DNA of 64,000 bases, taken from contig NZ_JAHRGM010000085.1 of NCBI RefSeq assembly GCF_019097845.1, forward strand, positions 115,657 through 179,656, in the 5' to 3' direction. This document shows positions 9,257-17,941 of the stretch, piece after piece. The notes under the pieces were generated by a model. It worked only from the letters and a program-made list of their open reading frames with translations, had not been told where the DNA came from and did not search any database. The stretch comes from Sphingobium sp. AS12. GTDB lineage: Bacteria > Pseudomonadota > Alphaproteobacteria > Sphingomonadales > Sphingomonadaceae. A program made the translations under genes and the position numbers. Every line of letters starts with the position of its first letter. Within the stretch, counting starts at the first letter, position 1.

Positions 9257-9790
9257 CAGAGCGACGATGCGCTCGGCCGCTTGTTCGGGCGACATCAGGC
9301 CGGTGTCGAGGGTCAGTGACGGCGCTGGCATGGCGGCCATGCAGCGATCGCAATCGGCGCGAATGGCACACAACAGATCGAGCGAGCGCAACTTGCCAAA
9401 TGCAGCCCGGCCCGGATCGGCAATCCGCCCGTCCTGCACATCAGCTGCGACGGTCAGCGCGATGAAGCGCATTTCCCCGCCTGCCGCCTCCACCAGCGAT
9501 TGCAGGCGCTGCGGGAAATCCGGTGCAACGCTGGGTTCCGGCGTAAAGGTAAAGATCAGCGAACGCCCCGCATCTATAGCGGCGATCATCGCCTCTATCC
9601 AAAATCGTTCCCGCAGCCGTACAAACTCCGGCGATCCGAACGGAAAGAGGGCCGCGACCGCATCCACCACCAGATGATTGTGAAACAGCGCAAGCTCCGT
9701 TTGGTCAGCAACGATCCGCGCAATCGTCAGCTTGCCGGCCGCTGCGAGGCCATAGAGAAAGACCAGGGTCGGGGTCGTCTCAATGGCCAT
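9251..9790 (-). CDS. P-loop NTPase, shikimate kinase-like / AAA family
   Basis: A 179-residue protein with a Walker A loop in LYGLAAAGKLTIARIV near residue 13. The LFHNHLVVDAVAALFPFG segment that follows is typical of small kinase-like P-loop proteins annotated as AAA family ATPase. The substrate is unknown; a lid Arg and a weak Walker B (LIFTFTPEP) suggest a small-molecule kinase fold. Its start overlaps the 3' end of apt by 11 bp, so the two are probably co-transcribed. True shikimate kinase is unlikely because the shikimate-binding motifs are not seen. Confidence 0.65.
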   Translation of the reverse strand: MAIETTPTLVFLYGLAAAGKLTIARIVADQTELALFHNHLVVDAVAALFPFGSPEFVRLRERFWIEAMIAAIDAGRSLIFTFTPEPSVAPDFPQRLQSLVEAAGGEMRFIALTVAADVQDGRIADPGRAAFGKLRSLDLLCAIRADCDRCMAAMPAPSLTLDTGLMSPEQAAERIVALL

Positions 9791-10313
9791 CGAACATCAT
9801 CACCGCCTGTGCGACGATGCCGTCTGCCTCCAGCGCCGCCATGCCGCCGAGATCGGGCAGATCGATCGCGAACAGCGCCATCAGGACGCTGGCCCCCTGT
9901 TCGCGCAGCAATTGCGCTGCGGCCAGCGCGGTGCCGCCGGTCGCGATCAGATCGTCGACCAGTAACACCCGCGCGCCCTGCGGCACCTGGCCTTCATGCA
10001 GTTCCAGCCGGTCAGTGCCATATTCCAGAACATAGTCGATGCCGACGGTCTTGCCGGGCAGCTTGCCCTTCTTGCGCACCGGCACGAAGCCTTTGCCCAG
10101 TGCAAGCGCCAGTGCCGCGCCCAGGATGAAGCCGCGCGCCTCGATACCAACGATCAGGTCCGGGTCGAGTGGCCGGGCGATATCGGCCAGCCGTGCGGTC
10201 AGGTCGCGCAGCCCTTCCCCATCGGCCAGCAGCGTCGTGATGTCGCGAAACTGGATGCCAGGCTTGGGAAAGTCGGGGATGGTGCGGATGAGGTCGGTCA
10301 GGTCGCTGGTCAT
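9780..10313 (-). CDS. apt: Adenine phosphoribosyltransferase
   Basis: A 177-residue type I phosphoribosyltransferase that makes AMP from adenine and PRPP in purine salvage. The PRPP-binding motif LLVDDLIATGGTALAA is near residue 120, GIEARGFILGAALA is the adenine-side motif, and the N terminus IRTIPDFPKPGIQFRDITTL is diagnostic of Apt. Length is normal. It is followed without a gap by the P-loop gene. A strong hairpin between it and petC separates it from the bc1 operon upstream. Confidence 0.96.
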   Translation of the reverse strand: MTSDLTDLIRTIPDFPKPGIQFRDITTLLADGEGLRDLTARLADIARPLDPDLIVGIEARGFILGAALALALGKGFVPVRKKGKLPGKTVGIDYVLEYGTDRLELHEGQVPQGARVLLVDDLIATGGTALAAAQLLREQGASVLMALFAIDLPDLGGMAALEADGIVAQAVMMFDGH

Positions 10314-10330
10314 GGCGTCCCTATAGAGAA

Positions 10331-10363
10331 AGGGCGCGGCTTCCTCAAGAAACCGCGCCCCTT
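10331..10363 (-). terminator. Terminator of the petABC operon
   Basis: On the minus strand GGGCGCGG and CCGCGCCC pair around a 13-base loop and are followed by TTTCTC, about 30 bases past the petC stop and before the apt start. Confidence 0.75.
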
Positions 10364-10391
10364 GCTACGCTTGTCCTGTCGAACCGGCCGG

Positions 10392-11243
10392 TCAGGCGGC
10401 CTTTCTCTTGTCCGCCCAGATATTCTGGTAGGACATATAGGCCAGGCCCGTGGCGATCAGCAGGAAGATCAGCGTCGCCAGACCAGCACGATGGCGGTTT
10501 TCCAGCTTCGGTTCGGCAGTCCAGGTCAAGAAGGCCGCGACGTCCTGCGCCATCTGATCGACCGTCGGCTTGGGCTGGCCCGGACCATAGGTCACCTGAC
10601 CGTCAGCCGAGAGCGGCGGAGCCATCGCCAGGTTGAGGTTGGCGAAATAGGGGTTGTAGTGCAGCCCCTCCGGCGTCTTGGCATCCGGGAACTTCTTGAG
10701 CAGTTCGGCGGGCTGCGCCTGATAGCCGGTCAGCAGCGAATAGACATAGGCGCTGCCATGGTGGCGGGCCTTGGTCATCAGCGACAGGTCTGGCGGGATC
10801 GCGTTGTTGTTCGCCGCCGCCGCCGCGACATTGTTCGCGAAGGGCTTGGGGAAATAATCCGACGGCACAGGTTCGCGCGTGGAGGCTTCGCCCGTGGCCG
10901 GATCGACCGACGGGGTCTTGATCGCCCACTGCTTGGCGATCGCCTTCACTTCGGCTTCGTTATAGCCCAGCGCTTCGAGATCGCGGAACGCCACGAACTT
11001 CAGGCTGTGGCAGGCCGAGCAGACTTCCTTGAACACCTGGAAGCCGCGCTGCAGCTGCTGCTTGTCATAATGACCCAGCGGCCCGTCGAACGAATAGGCC
11101 ACATGCTTGGGCGTCTTGTGAAACTCATGTTCCACAGTCGGTACTGGCGGTTCGGAGACATAAGCCACCGCACCGATCAGGAAGGAGATGAACAGCCAGC
11201 CTGCAAAGAAGAGGCCGACGAGGAATGCGCCAATGCGAACCAT
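10392..11243 (-). CDS. petC: Cytochrome c1 of the bc1 complex
   Basis: A 283-residue membrane-anchored c-type cytochrome, the electron acceptor subunit of ubiquinol:cytochrome c reductase. The haem-binding motif CSACH is at residues 75-79 and the axial Met probably lies in NLAMAPPLSADGQVTYG. A hydrophobic N-terminal segment (residues ~5-28) serves export, and the C-terminal TLIFLLIATGLAYMSYQNIW helix anchors the protein in the membrane with a lysine-rich tail. It is the last gene of the petABC operon, 15 bp after petB, and a terminator hairpin follows. Confidence 0.96.
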   Translation of the reverse strand: MVRIGAFLVGLFFAGWLFISFLIGAVAYVSEPPVPTVEHEFHKTPKHVAYSFDGPLGHYDKQQLQRGFQVFKEVCSACHSLKFVAFRDLEALGYNEAEVKAIAKQWAIKTPSVDPATGEASTREPVPSDYFPKPFANNVAAAAANNNAIPPDLSLMTKARHHGSAYVYSLLTGYQAQPAELLKKFPDAKTPEGLHYNPYFANLNLAMAPPLSADGQVTYGPGQPKPTVDQMAQDVAAFLTWTAEPKLENRHRAGLATLIFLLIATGLAYMSYQNIWADKRKAA

Positions 11244-11258
11244 GGTCTTATCTACCCC

Positions 11259-12551
11259 TTATTCGGCCGGGACCGCGACGGTTGCGCCGTCGGTCTTGCC
11301 ATATTTTGCCAGCACGGCCTCGGTGATCGAGCCGGGCAGCGGCAGCGGCTTTTCAAAGCGCGAGATCAGCGGAAGGATGATCAGGAAGTGGGCGAAATAA
11401 TAGGCCGCCGCGACCTGGCTCATCATCACGAACGGCTCTTCTGCCGGCGCGCCGCCCAACCAGCCCAGGATCAGCACGTCGATGACGAGTATCCAGAAAA
11501 ACTTGTTGAAGGTCGGCCGATATTTGCCCGACCGCACCGGCGAGGTGTCGAGCCAGGGCAGGAAGAAGAGCAGCAGGATCGACGCGAACATCGCCAGCAC
11601 GCCCAAAAGCTTTGCGGGGACGAAGAAGAAGTCCACGGTGAAAGCGCGCAGGATGGCGTAGAAGGGCCAGAAATACCATTCCGGCACAATGTGCGCGGGG
11701 GTCGAGAGCGGGTTCGCCTCGATATAGTTATCCGGGTGGCCCAGGAAGTTGGGAGCGAAGAACAGCAGCGCACAGAAGGCGATCAGGAACACGCCCGCGC
11801 CGAAGCCATCCTTGGCGGTGTAATAGGGATGGAACGGCACAGTGTCCTGCGGCCCCTTCACTTCCACGCCGGTCGGGTTCGAGGAACCCGGAATATGCAG
11901 CGCCCAGATGTGCAGGATGATGACACCGGCAATCACGAAGGGCAGCAGGAAGTGGAGCGAGAAGAAGCGGTTGAGCGAGGCGTTGCCGGGGGCAAAGCCG
12001 CCCAGCAGCCAAGTCTGGATCGGTTCGCCGACCACGGGGATCGCGCCGAACAGGCCGGTGATCACCTTCGCGCCCCAGTAGGACATCTGGCCCCAGGGCA
12101 GCACATAACCCATGAAGGCGGTCGCCATCATCAGCAGGAAGATGACGAGGCCAAGCAGCCACACCATCTCGCGGGGCGCCTTGTAGGAGCCGAAATAGAG
12201 ACCGCGGAAGATGTGGAGATAGACGACAATGAAGAAGAAGCTGGCGCCGTTGGCGTGCGCGTAGCGCATCAGCCAGCCCGCATTCACGTCGCGCATCGTC
12301 TGTTCGACGGTGCTGAACGCGACGAGATCGTTCGCGCCATAGTGCATCGCCATGATCACGCCCGTGACGATCTGGATCATCAGCGCCAGACCGGCCAATA
12401 CGCCGAAGTTCCAGAAATAGTTGAGGTTGCGCGGCACGGGATAGCCCGCACCCACAGCGTTATAGGCGAGACGCGGAAGCGGCAGCTTCTCGTCGATCCA
12501 CACCATCACCGGATTTTTCGGCGTATATTGCTCAGCCCAGGGAAAGCTCAT
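11259..12551 (-). CDS. petB: Cytochrome b of the bc1 complex
   Basis: A 430-residue protein with eight membrane helices that carries haems bL and bH and forms the quinol oxidation and quinone reduction sites. The haem His ligands lie in helices containing MRYAHANGASFFFIVVYLHI and the SLHFLLPFVIAGVIILHIW stretch. The PEWY motif of the Qo site is intact (HIVPEWYFWPFYAI). Length fits alphaproteobacterial cytochrome b. The gene follows petA by 11 bp and precedes petC by 15 bp in one operon. Confidence 0.97.
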   Translation of the reverse strand: MSFPWAEQYTPKNPVMVWIDEKLPLPRLAYNAVGAGYPVPRNLNYFWNFGVLAGLALMIQIVTGVIMAMHYGANDLVAFSTVEQTMRDVNAGWLMRYAHANGASFFFIVVYLHIFRGLYFGSYKAPREMVWLLGLVIFLLMMATAFMGYVLPWGQMSYWGAKVITGLFGAIPVVGEPIQTWLLGGFAPGNASLNRFFSLHFLLPFVIAGVIILHIWALHIPGSSNPTGVEVKGPQDTVPFHPYYTAKDGFGAGVFLIAFCALLFFAPNFLGHPDNYIEANPLSTPAHIVPEWYFWPFYAILRAFTVDFFFVPAKLLGVLAMFASILLLFFLPWLDTSPVRSGKYRPTFNKFFWILVIDVLILGWLGGAPAEEPFVMMSQVAAAYYFAHFLIILPLISRFEKPLPLPGSITEAVLAKYGKTDGATVAVPAE

Positions 12552-12562
12552 CGTTTCTTACC

Positions 12563-13129
12563 TCAGCCTACGAGAATGGCGGTGTCGGAAGTGAAGCTGA
12601 ACTTCGGCACTTCCAGGTTCTTGGGCGCGGGGCCTTTGCGGATGCGCGCGGCGGTGTCGTAGGACGAACCATGGCATGGGCAGAAATAGCCGCCATATTC
12701 ACCCTTATTCTCACCTTCGCCCGCGCCCAGCGGCACGCAGCCCAGATGGGTGCAGACACCCATGGTCACCAGCCACTGCTTCTTGCCGTCAACGGTGCGC
12801 TCTTCCAGCGTCTGCGGATCGCGCAGCGTGGAGGCGTCCACCTTGTCGGCTTCGGCGATTTCCTTTTCCGTCAGCTGGCGCACGAAGAGCGGCTGGCTGC
12901 GGAAGGTGGTCTTGATCGCCTGACCCGGCTGGATCGCCGAAAGATCCACTTCGGTCGATGCGAGCGCCAGCACGTCGGCGCTGGGGTTCATCTGGTCGAT
13001 CAACGGCAGGACGACGGCAACAGCGCCGACTCCTGCAAAACTCACCGCAGCGATGTTGATGAAATCGCGACGACGCACCCCATCATCGCCGGATAGAGCC
13101 GTGCTGTCTGTATGTTCAACGATCGCCAT
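12563..13129 (-). CDS. petA: Rieske iron-sulfur subunit of the bc1 complex
   Basis: A 188-residue Rieske protein that passes electrons from quinol to cytochrome c1. The 2Fe-2S ligand motifs CTHLGC and CPCHGS are present. The N terminus has a twin-arginine-type signal anchor (RRRDFINIAAVSFAGVGAVAVVLPLI). The ATG at 13129 is favoured over a TTG at 13147 because the family begins near this Met; an AAGGG lies about 11 bases upstream. It is the first gene of petABC; its promoter should lie in the ~200 bp gap shared with divergent trmL. Confidence 0.96.
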   Translation of the reverse strand: MAIVEHTDSTALSGDDGVRRRDFINIAAVSFAGVGAVAVVLPLIDQMNPSADVLALASTEVDLSAIQPGQAIKTTFRSQPLFVRQLTEKEIAEADKVDASTLRDPQTLEERTVDGKKQWLVTMGVCTHLGCVPLGAGEGENKGEYGGYFCPCHGSSYDTAARIRKGPAPKNLEVPKFSFTSDTAILVG

Positions 13130-13337
13130 GCACTTCAACCCTTGCAAGAACGTCCCTGATCCCGCCGCAGCGCCGTTGCCGGCGCCTTTATGTCAAGGAA
13201 TTCGGATAGCCATGCGAAATGGCCCCGCCTTCCCCCCGGCGTGGTTCGCGGGCCTGATAACCTCAGTGCGCGCTCTTTGCCAACAGCAAAGTCACGCACC
13301 CTATGACAATTTGCCGCGCTGCATTATGGCGCGGGTC

Positions 13338-13796
13338 ATGCGTATAGCCCTTTACCAACCCGAAATAGCAGGCAATGTCGGCGCGATCCTGCGTCTGGCG
13401 GCCTGTTTCGCCGTGCCGGTGGACATCATTCTGCCGACCGGATTCGCCTTCTCCGACGCACGCCTGAAGCGCGCCGCCATGGATTATGGCGCGTCCGCCG
13501 ATGTCACCCGCCACGCCAATTTCGCAGCCTTTGACGCGGAGCGGCGGGCGCAGGGCCGCCGCCTGCTGCTGATGAGCGCCCATGCCTCGCAGCGCCTGCC
13601 CGACGTCGAATTCCGCGCCGACGATGTGTTGCTGATGGGATCTGAAAGCGCAGGCGTGCCGGTAGAGGTGCGCGATATCGCTGATATTCGCATCCGCATC
13701 CCCATGGCGGAGGGGTTTCGATCCTTGAATATCGCCGTTTCCACGGGCATCGCCGTCGCCGAAGCCCTGCGCCAGACCGGAAAGTTCCCGCAATGA
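13338..13796 (+). CDS. trmL: tRNA (cytidine/uridine-34-2'-O)-methyltransferase
   Basis: A 152-residue SPOUT-class methyltransferase that modifies the wobble ribose of certain leucine tRNAs. Family motifs are MRIALYQPEIAGNVGAILRL at the N terminus, LLMGSESAGVP in the middle and RIPMAEGFRSLNIAVSTGIAVAEALRQ, which forms the knotted SAM site. The start could also be the ATG at 13326, four codons earlier; no clear ribosome binding site decides. Its TGA overlaps the ATG of hemF, so the two are translationally coupled. Confidence 0.92.
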   Translation: MRIALYQPEIAGNVGAILRLAACFAVPVDIILPTGFAFSDARLKRAAMDYGASADVTRHANFAAFDAERRAQGRRLLLMSAHASQRLPDVEFRADDVLLMGSESAGVPVEVRDIADIRIRIPMAEGFRSLNIAVSTGIAVAEALRQTGKFPQ

Positions 13797-14680
13797 CCCC
13801 TGCCCCCGTTCCGACCGTTCCCTTCGCCCTCGATGTCCGTCAACAGGCCGCGCGCGCCTGGTTCGAATCGCTGCGCGACCGAATCTGCGCCGCGTTCGAG
13901 GCGATCGAGCGGGAAGCGGGAAGCGATGCCAGCTTTGCCTATACCCATTGGGACAGGGAGGCCGAGGGGCAGGCACCGGGCGAAGGTGGCGGCGGCGTCC
14001 GCGGCGTGATGAAGGGCAAGATTTTCGAGAAGGTCGGGGTCAATGTCTCCACCGTCGGCGGCGAATTTGCCCCCGGATTCGCGCAGACCATCCATGGCGC
14101 GGACGAAAATCCCGCCTTCTTCGCCACCGGCATCAGCCTGGTCGCGCATATGGCCAATCCGCATGTCCCCGCCGTGCATATGAACACGCGCTATCTGGTC
14201 ACGACCAAAAGCTGGTTCGGCGGCGGCGCGGATCTGAACCCGCCTTTGCCGCGCGAGGAGGATACCGCCTATTTTCATGATGTACTGAAAAGCGCCTGCG
14301 ACATGCATGACGCGGACCATTATCCGCGCTTCAAAACATGGGCGGACGAGTATTTCTACATTCCCCATCGCGGCGTCCATCGTGGGGTTGGCGGGATTTT
14401 CTACGATCATCTCGAATGTGCCGACGATGCCGGGTTCGACGCGAACTTCGCCTTCACCCGCGCGGTGGGCGATGCGTTTCTGGACGCTTATCCGCCGATC
14501 GTGCGGCGGCGCATGGGCGATGCGTGGAGCGAGGCGGACCATGCACAGATGCTGGAATGGCGCGGTCGCTATGCCGAATTCAATCTGGTGCATGACCGGG
14601 GGACGCTGTTCGGCCTCAAGACCGGGGGCAATATCGACGCGATCCTGATGAGCCTGCCGCCAATGGCGAGCTGGAGCTGA
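13793..14680 (+). CDS. hemF: Oxygen-dependent coproporphyrinogen III oxidase
   Basis: A 295-residue soluble enzyme that oxidatively decarboxylates coproporphyrinogen III to protoporphyrinogen IX in haem synthesis. Diagnostic segments include GEGGGGVRGVMKGKIFEKVG, SLVAHMANPHVPAVHMNTRY, KSWFGGGADLNPPLPREEDT and the C-terminal EFNLVHDRGTLFGLKTGG. Length is normal. The ATG overlaps the trmL stop. A GNAT gene starts four bases after the stop, giving a trmL-hemF-GNAT run. Haem from this route would serve the nearby bc1 complex, though the operons are separate. Confidence 0.97.
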   Translation: MTPAPVPTVPFALDVRQQAARAWFESLRDRICAAFEAIEREAGSDASFAYTHWDREAEGQAPGEGGGGVRGVMKGKIFEKVGVNVSTVGGEFAPGFAQTIHGADENPAFFATGISLVAHMANPHVPAVHMNTRYLVTTKSWFGGGADLNPPLPREEDTAYFHDVLKSACDMHDADHYPRFKTWADEYFYIPHRGVHRGVGGIFYDHLECADDAGFDANFAFTRAVGDAFLDAYPPIVRRRMGDAWSEADHAQMLEWRGRYAEFNLVHDRGTLFGLKTGGNIDAILMSLPPMASWS

Positions 14681-14684
14681 CGTC

Positions 14685-15284
14685 GTGGCGCTGATTCCGG
14701 TAGAACCGGGGATGGTGGCGGCAGTCGTCACCCATTTGGAGATGCGGGCGCGTCCCCGCCCAGCGCCAATCCCGCCTGCGCCGCTGCAACTGGCGCGGTG
14801 GAAGGCGCCGAAACTCGACACCTATCGCGCGCTGTTCCGCCGGGTGGGGGAGCCTTGGCTGTGGTTTTCGCGGCTGGTGATGAGCGACGAATCACTCGCT
14901 ACGATCATCCATGATCCGTTGGTGGAGATTTACGCGGTCACCGATCCGCGCGGGATAGAGGTCGGGCTGCTGGAACTGGATTTCCGGGCGATGCCCGATT
15001 GCGAACTGGGCTTTTTTGGGCTGGTGCCGCAACTGAACGGCAAGGGCCATGGCCAATGGCTGATGGCGCAGGCCAAGGCGCTGGCATGGCGCAAGGGGGT
15101 GGAGCGATTCTGGGTCCACACCTGCACGCTCGATAGTCCCGCCGCGCTGGGATTCTACATCAAGGCTGGATTTGTAGCGACCAGGCGCGAGATCGAGACT
15201 TTTGCCGATCCGCGCCTGGCCGGCATTTTACCGCGCGACTGTGCGCCGCATGTGCCGTTGCTGGATCAGGCCGCCGACGCCTGA
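14685..15284 (+). CDS. GNAT family N-acetyltransferase
   Basis: A 199-residue acetyltransferase of unknown substrate. The acetyl-CoA binding region is seen as LGFFGLVPQLNGKGHGQWLM (the Q/R-x-x-G-x-G/A loop as LNGKGHG), followed by WVHTCTLDSPAALGFYIKAGF, the usual GNAT motif B. It starts with GTG at 14685, four bases after the hemF stop, with GGAG nine bases upstream. The last 19 bp overlap the convergent membrane protein gene. Confidence 0.85.
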   Translation: MALIPVEPGMVAAVVTHLEMRARPRPAPIPPAPLQLARWKAPKLDTYRALFRRVGEPWLWFSRLVMSDESLATIIHDPLVEIYAVTDPRGIEVGLLELDFRAMPDCELGFFGLVPQLNGKGHGQWLMAQAKALAWRKGVERFWVHTCTLDSPAALGFYIKAGFVATRREIETFADPRLAGILPRDCAPHVPLLDQAADA

Positions 15285-16060
15285 CGATAGAGGCGGGCGA
15301 TCATGACGAGCATATAGACCTGCAACACCGACGAGATGGCAGCCCCCGCAACGCTGCCAGCCAGCTGCGCGGCATCAGCGCCGCCGACCAGACTGCCGAG
15401 CAGGCCGAATATCGCCTGCGCCGCCGCGCTCGTGATCGCCGACAAAATGGTGATGATCAGGATGAAGGCCAGCAACCGCCAGAAATGGCCACGGGTGAGC
15501 GCCCAGGCCTGACGCAATGAGGGCATGACGCCCGCACTGCCATCAATCACCACCGGGTTCAGCAGCATCAGGCGGACACTCGCAAACAACGCCACCCCGG
15601 CGACCGCGAATCCAAGCAGAACGGCGAGACCCGCCGCCAGCGCCTTCGACACGAGCGACAACAGGACCATCACGATCACGACGGCCAGAACCACCACCAT
15701 CAGCGCGCCGATGACGGCCAGGGCCGTACCGATCAGCACGGGCAGGCGGTGGAAGCCGAGGCGCAGCGCTTCGCCGACGCTGATGCCGGGACGCAGGGCC
15801 AGCGCAAACAAAGTGAGCGACCCGAACCAGACGAGGAGGACTGCCACTATCAGCCCCAGCCAGTAGCTGGCCGGAACCGCAGGCATGGTTGATGCGGTGG
15901 GCGCAAGCGACCAGGCGGCCAGTTCCGACGGGGTCATTTCCTGAAGGATCAGGCCCGGCAGCGCCACGAACAGCAGCGCAACGGGAAAAAGCAGCGTGGC
16001 TTCGCGGGCGACGAAGGCCACCGCCTCCTCCCATGCCTTGCCGATCGACATCGTCGCCAT
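15266..16060 (-). CDS. Multi-pass membrane protein of unknown function (glycerophosphodiesterase-membrane-domain-like)
   Basis: A 264-residue protein with about six hydrophobic segments (for example LLFPVALLFVALPGLILQ, GLIVAVLLVWFGSLTLFALAL and FWRLLAFILIITILSAITSA). The layout, with the pattern GVMPSLRQAWALTRGHFWRLLAFIL before a late helix pair, resembles membrane proteins annotated as glycerophosphoryl diester phosphodiesterase membrane domain or DUF975-like. No catalytic residues can be named. The start at 16060 is a choice; Met at 16051 and the frame to 16126 are alternatives. It is convergent with the GNAT gene and divergent from lipB. Confidence 0.7.
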   Translation of the reverse strand: MATMSIGKAWEEAVAFVAREATLLFPVALLFVALPGLILQEMTPSELAAWSLAPTASTMPAVPASYWLGLIVAVLLVWFGSLTLFALALRPGISVGEALRLGFHRLPVLIGTALAVIGALMVVVLAVVIVMVLLSLVSKALAAGLAVLLGFAVAGVALFASVRLMLLNPVVIDGSAGVMPSLRQAWALTRGHFWRLLAFILIITILSAITSAAAQAIFGLLGSLVGGADAAQLAGSVAGAAISSVLQVYMLVMIARLYRQASAA

Positions 16061-16140
16061 ATCTTGAATTGCCTGCCTGATAGCTGCGTAAAATCGGGTC
16101 GAGACTTGATCGCTCGCCCGGCCCAAGTCAAGGAAGGGTC

Positions 16141-16836
16141 ATGAGCCAAACTCCTCCCTTTCCCGCTGACGTCGAATGGCGCGTGGACAGATTGCCTGTC
16201 GCTTACCCGCAAGCGCTAGCGGATATGGAAGCGCGCGCCGCCGCGATCCATGCGGGCGAGGCGGGCGAGCGGGTCTGGCTGATCGAGCATCCGCCGCTCT
16301 ACACCGCCGGGACCAGCGCCGATCCTGCCGAGCTGATCGACGCGCGCTTTCCAGTACATGATGCCGGGCGCGGCGGGCGCTATACCTATCATGGGCCGGG
16401 ACAGCGGATCGGCTATCTCAACATTGACCTTGGCAAGCGCGGCAAGGATGTCCGCAATTTCGTCCATCATCTGGAAGGCTGGATGATCGCGGCGCTGGGC
16501 GACCTGGGCATTGCAGCGCGGCGGGCGGAAGGGCGGATCGGCATCTGGACCGACGACGCGCAGGGGCGGGAGGCGAAGATCGGCGCGCTGGGCATCCGGG
16601 TGCGGCGCTGGATCACGCTCCACGGCTTTTCGATCAATGTCGACCCCGATCTGTCGCATTTTACCGGCATCGTGCCGTGCGGGATCAGCGACTATCCGGT
16701 CACCAGCATCGCCGCGCTGGGCGGCACGGCCTCCATGGCCGCGCTGGACGGTGCGTTACGGGCGCATTTCCCTGCTTTTCTCAATCGCTTGGGCCGATGC
16801 GGCACGGGGGTTGAGCAATGCGGAACGGACCGCTAG
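16141..16836 (+). CDS. lipB: Octanoyl-[acyl carrier protein]:protein N-octanoyltransferase
   Basis: A 231-residue enzyme that moves octanoyl groups from acyl carrier protein to lipoyl domains, the first step of lipoate assembly. LipB signatures are all visible: WLIEHPPLYTAGTSAD, GGRYTYHGPGQRIGYLNIDL, the catalytic Lys region EAKIGALGIRVRRWITLHGF, and the catalytic Cys in GIVPCGISDYPVTSI. A strong AAGGAAGG lies just upstream of the ATG. The lipoprotein gene follows 49 bp later. Confidence 0.96.
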   Translation: MSQTPPFPADVEWRVDRLPVAYPQALADMEARAAAIHAGEAGERVWLIEHPPLYTAGTSADPAELIDARFPVHDAGRGGRYTYHGPGQRIGYLNIDLGKRGKDVRNFVHHLEGWMIAALGDLGIAARRAEGRIGIWTDDAQGREAKIGALGIRVRRWITLHGFSINVDPDLSHFTGIVPCGISDYPVTSIAALGGTASMAALDGALRAHFPAFLNRLGRCGTGVEQCGTDR

Positions 16837-16885
16837 GGTCTGGCCTTTCGCCGGGCGGAGGCTGCCGGGCCTGAAGGAGACCCGG

Positions 16886-17164
16886 ATGCGCCGCAACGCA
16901 ATGACCGTAGCTTTCGCCATGCTGTTCGCGCTTGCCGCCTGTGGCAGTGCCGACAAGGGCGGCAACAAGGTCGAGATGAAGGATATGGAAGTGGTGGATG
17001 GCACCGCGACCGACGCCATGACCGATCTGGACGGGGTGCAGAGCGAAGGCACGGCGGTGGCGCTGCCGAGCAGCAATGCAGCCGACAATGCGAGCGCTGC
17101 ATTGGCCAAGCCCGCTGCCGAAAAGGCGCAGGGCGAGGATGCGGAGGTTCTGGCCGATCAGTGA
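16886..17164 (+). CDS. Small putative lipoprotein
   Basis: A 92-residue protein with a short cationic N terminus, a hydrophobic core and the lipobox LAAC (MTVAFAMLFALAACGSAD), then an acidic, alanine-rich, low-complexity mature part. No family was recognised. The start is supported by AAGGAGA seven bases upstream. It could be an outer membrane-associated lipoprotein; no partner is suggested by the neighbours. Confidence 0.7.
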   Translation: MRRNAMTVAFAMLFALAACGSADKGGNKVEMKDMEVVDGTATDAMTDLDGVQSEGTAVALPSSNAADNASAALAKPAAEKAQGEDAEVLADQ

Positions 17165-17238
17165 CGGTTCAGGTCCGATAGAGTTGGTTGAGAGAATATG
17201 AGGGGGACATATACCGTCCCTTTGGAGAGTATCGTTTC

Positions 17239-17934
17239 ATGAGCTTCCGTTCCCCGTTGCGCCCCATCCTTGCGGGTTTGGCGCTGGCCGTCGCGCCAAT
17301 GATGGCGCAGCCTGCCGCCGCACAATTTTTCTGGTCGCCGCCCGACTTGTCCGCCCCGCCGCTGACCGACGCGGCCGCCGCGACGGCGATGGGCCTGCCA
17401 GGTGCCAATGCCGCCGAGATCAAGGCCGGGCTGGTGTGGAACCTGCGCGCGGCGCTTAATATCGCCGCATTGCAATGCCAGTTCGAGCCGACGCTGCTGG
17501 CGATCAGCAATTATAACGCGATGATCGCCCATCATGATGCGGAGCTTGATTCGGCGCAGACCGTGCTGCTGGGCTATTTCCAGCGCACCGTAGGCAAGGG
17601 ACGGCCGGGGCAGGCCGCGTCCGACCAATATGGCACGCGCATCTATTCGGGCTATTCGACGGTGCAGGCACAAAAGGGCTTTTGCCAGGCGGCCACGGTC
17701 GTCGGGCGGCAGGCGATCTTCGCCGATCGCGGTACGCTGCACGAAGTGGCGCGCAATGGCCTGGCCTCGATCAAAAAGTCGCTCGTGGTCGCGGGCGAGC
17801 AATATTATGGATCGCCGGGCTATGACTATCGGGTCGCCATGCCATCCTTCTCACCCCAATGCTGGAAGAAGGGCGTCCTGCTGCCCGCGTGCCAACAGCA
17901 ATGGAATGCGCAGACTGGCGTGACTCAGCCTTAG
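17239..17934 (+). CDS. Secreted protein of unknown function
   Basis: A 231-residue protein with a clear signal peptide (RPILAGLALAVAPMMAQPAAAQ, predicted cleavage near residue 32). The mature part holds four cysteines (LQCQF, GFCQAA, QCWKKG, PACQQQ), which could form two disulfides in the periplasm, and a low-charge helical region. No family is recognised. The start at 17239 follows GGAGAG; codons upstream to 17188 are not signal-peptide-like. It appears monocistronic and is convergent with queE. Confidence 0.7.
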   Translation: MSFRSPLRPILAGLALAVAPMMAQPAAAQFFWSPPDLSAPPLTDAAAATAMGLPGANAAEIKAGLVWNLRAALNIAALQCQFEPTLLAISNYNAMIAHHDAELDSAQTVLLGYFQRTVGKGRPGQAASDQYGTRIYSGYSTVQAQKGFCQAATVVGRQAIFADRGTLHEVARNGLASIKKSLVVAGEQYYGSPGYDYRVAMPSFSPQCWKKGVLLPACQQQWNAQTGVTQP

Positions 17935-17941
17935 AGCGGCG

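Noticed and set aside
9996..12662. 888-codon open frame on the plus strand
   Set aside because: It lies antisense to petC and petB, is His/Arg/Gln-rich and has no family resemblance; long shadow frames are expected at this GC content.
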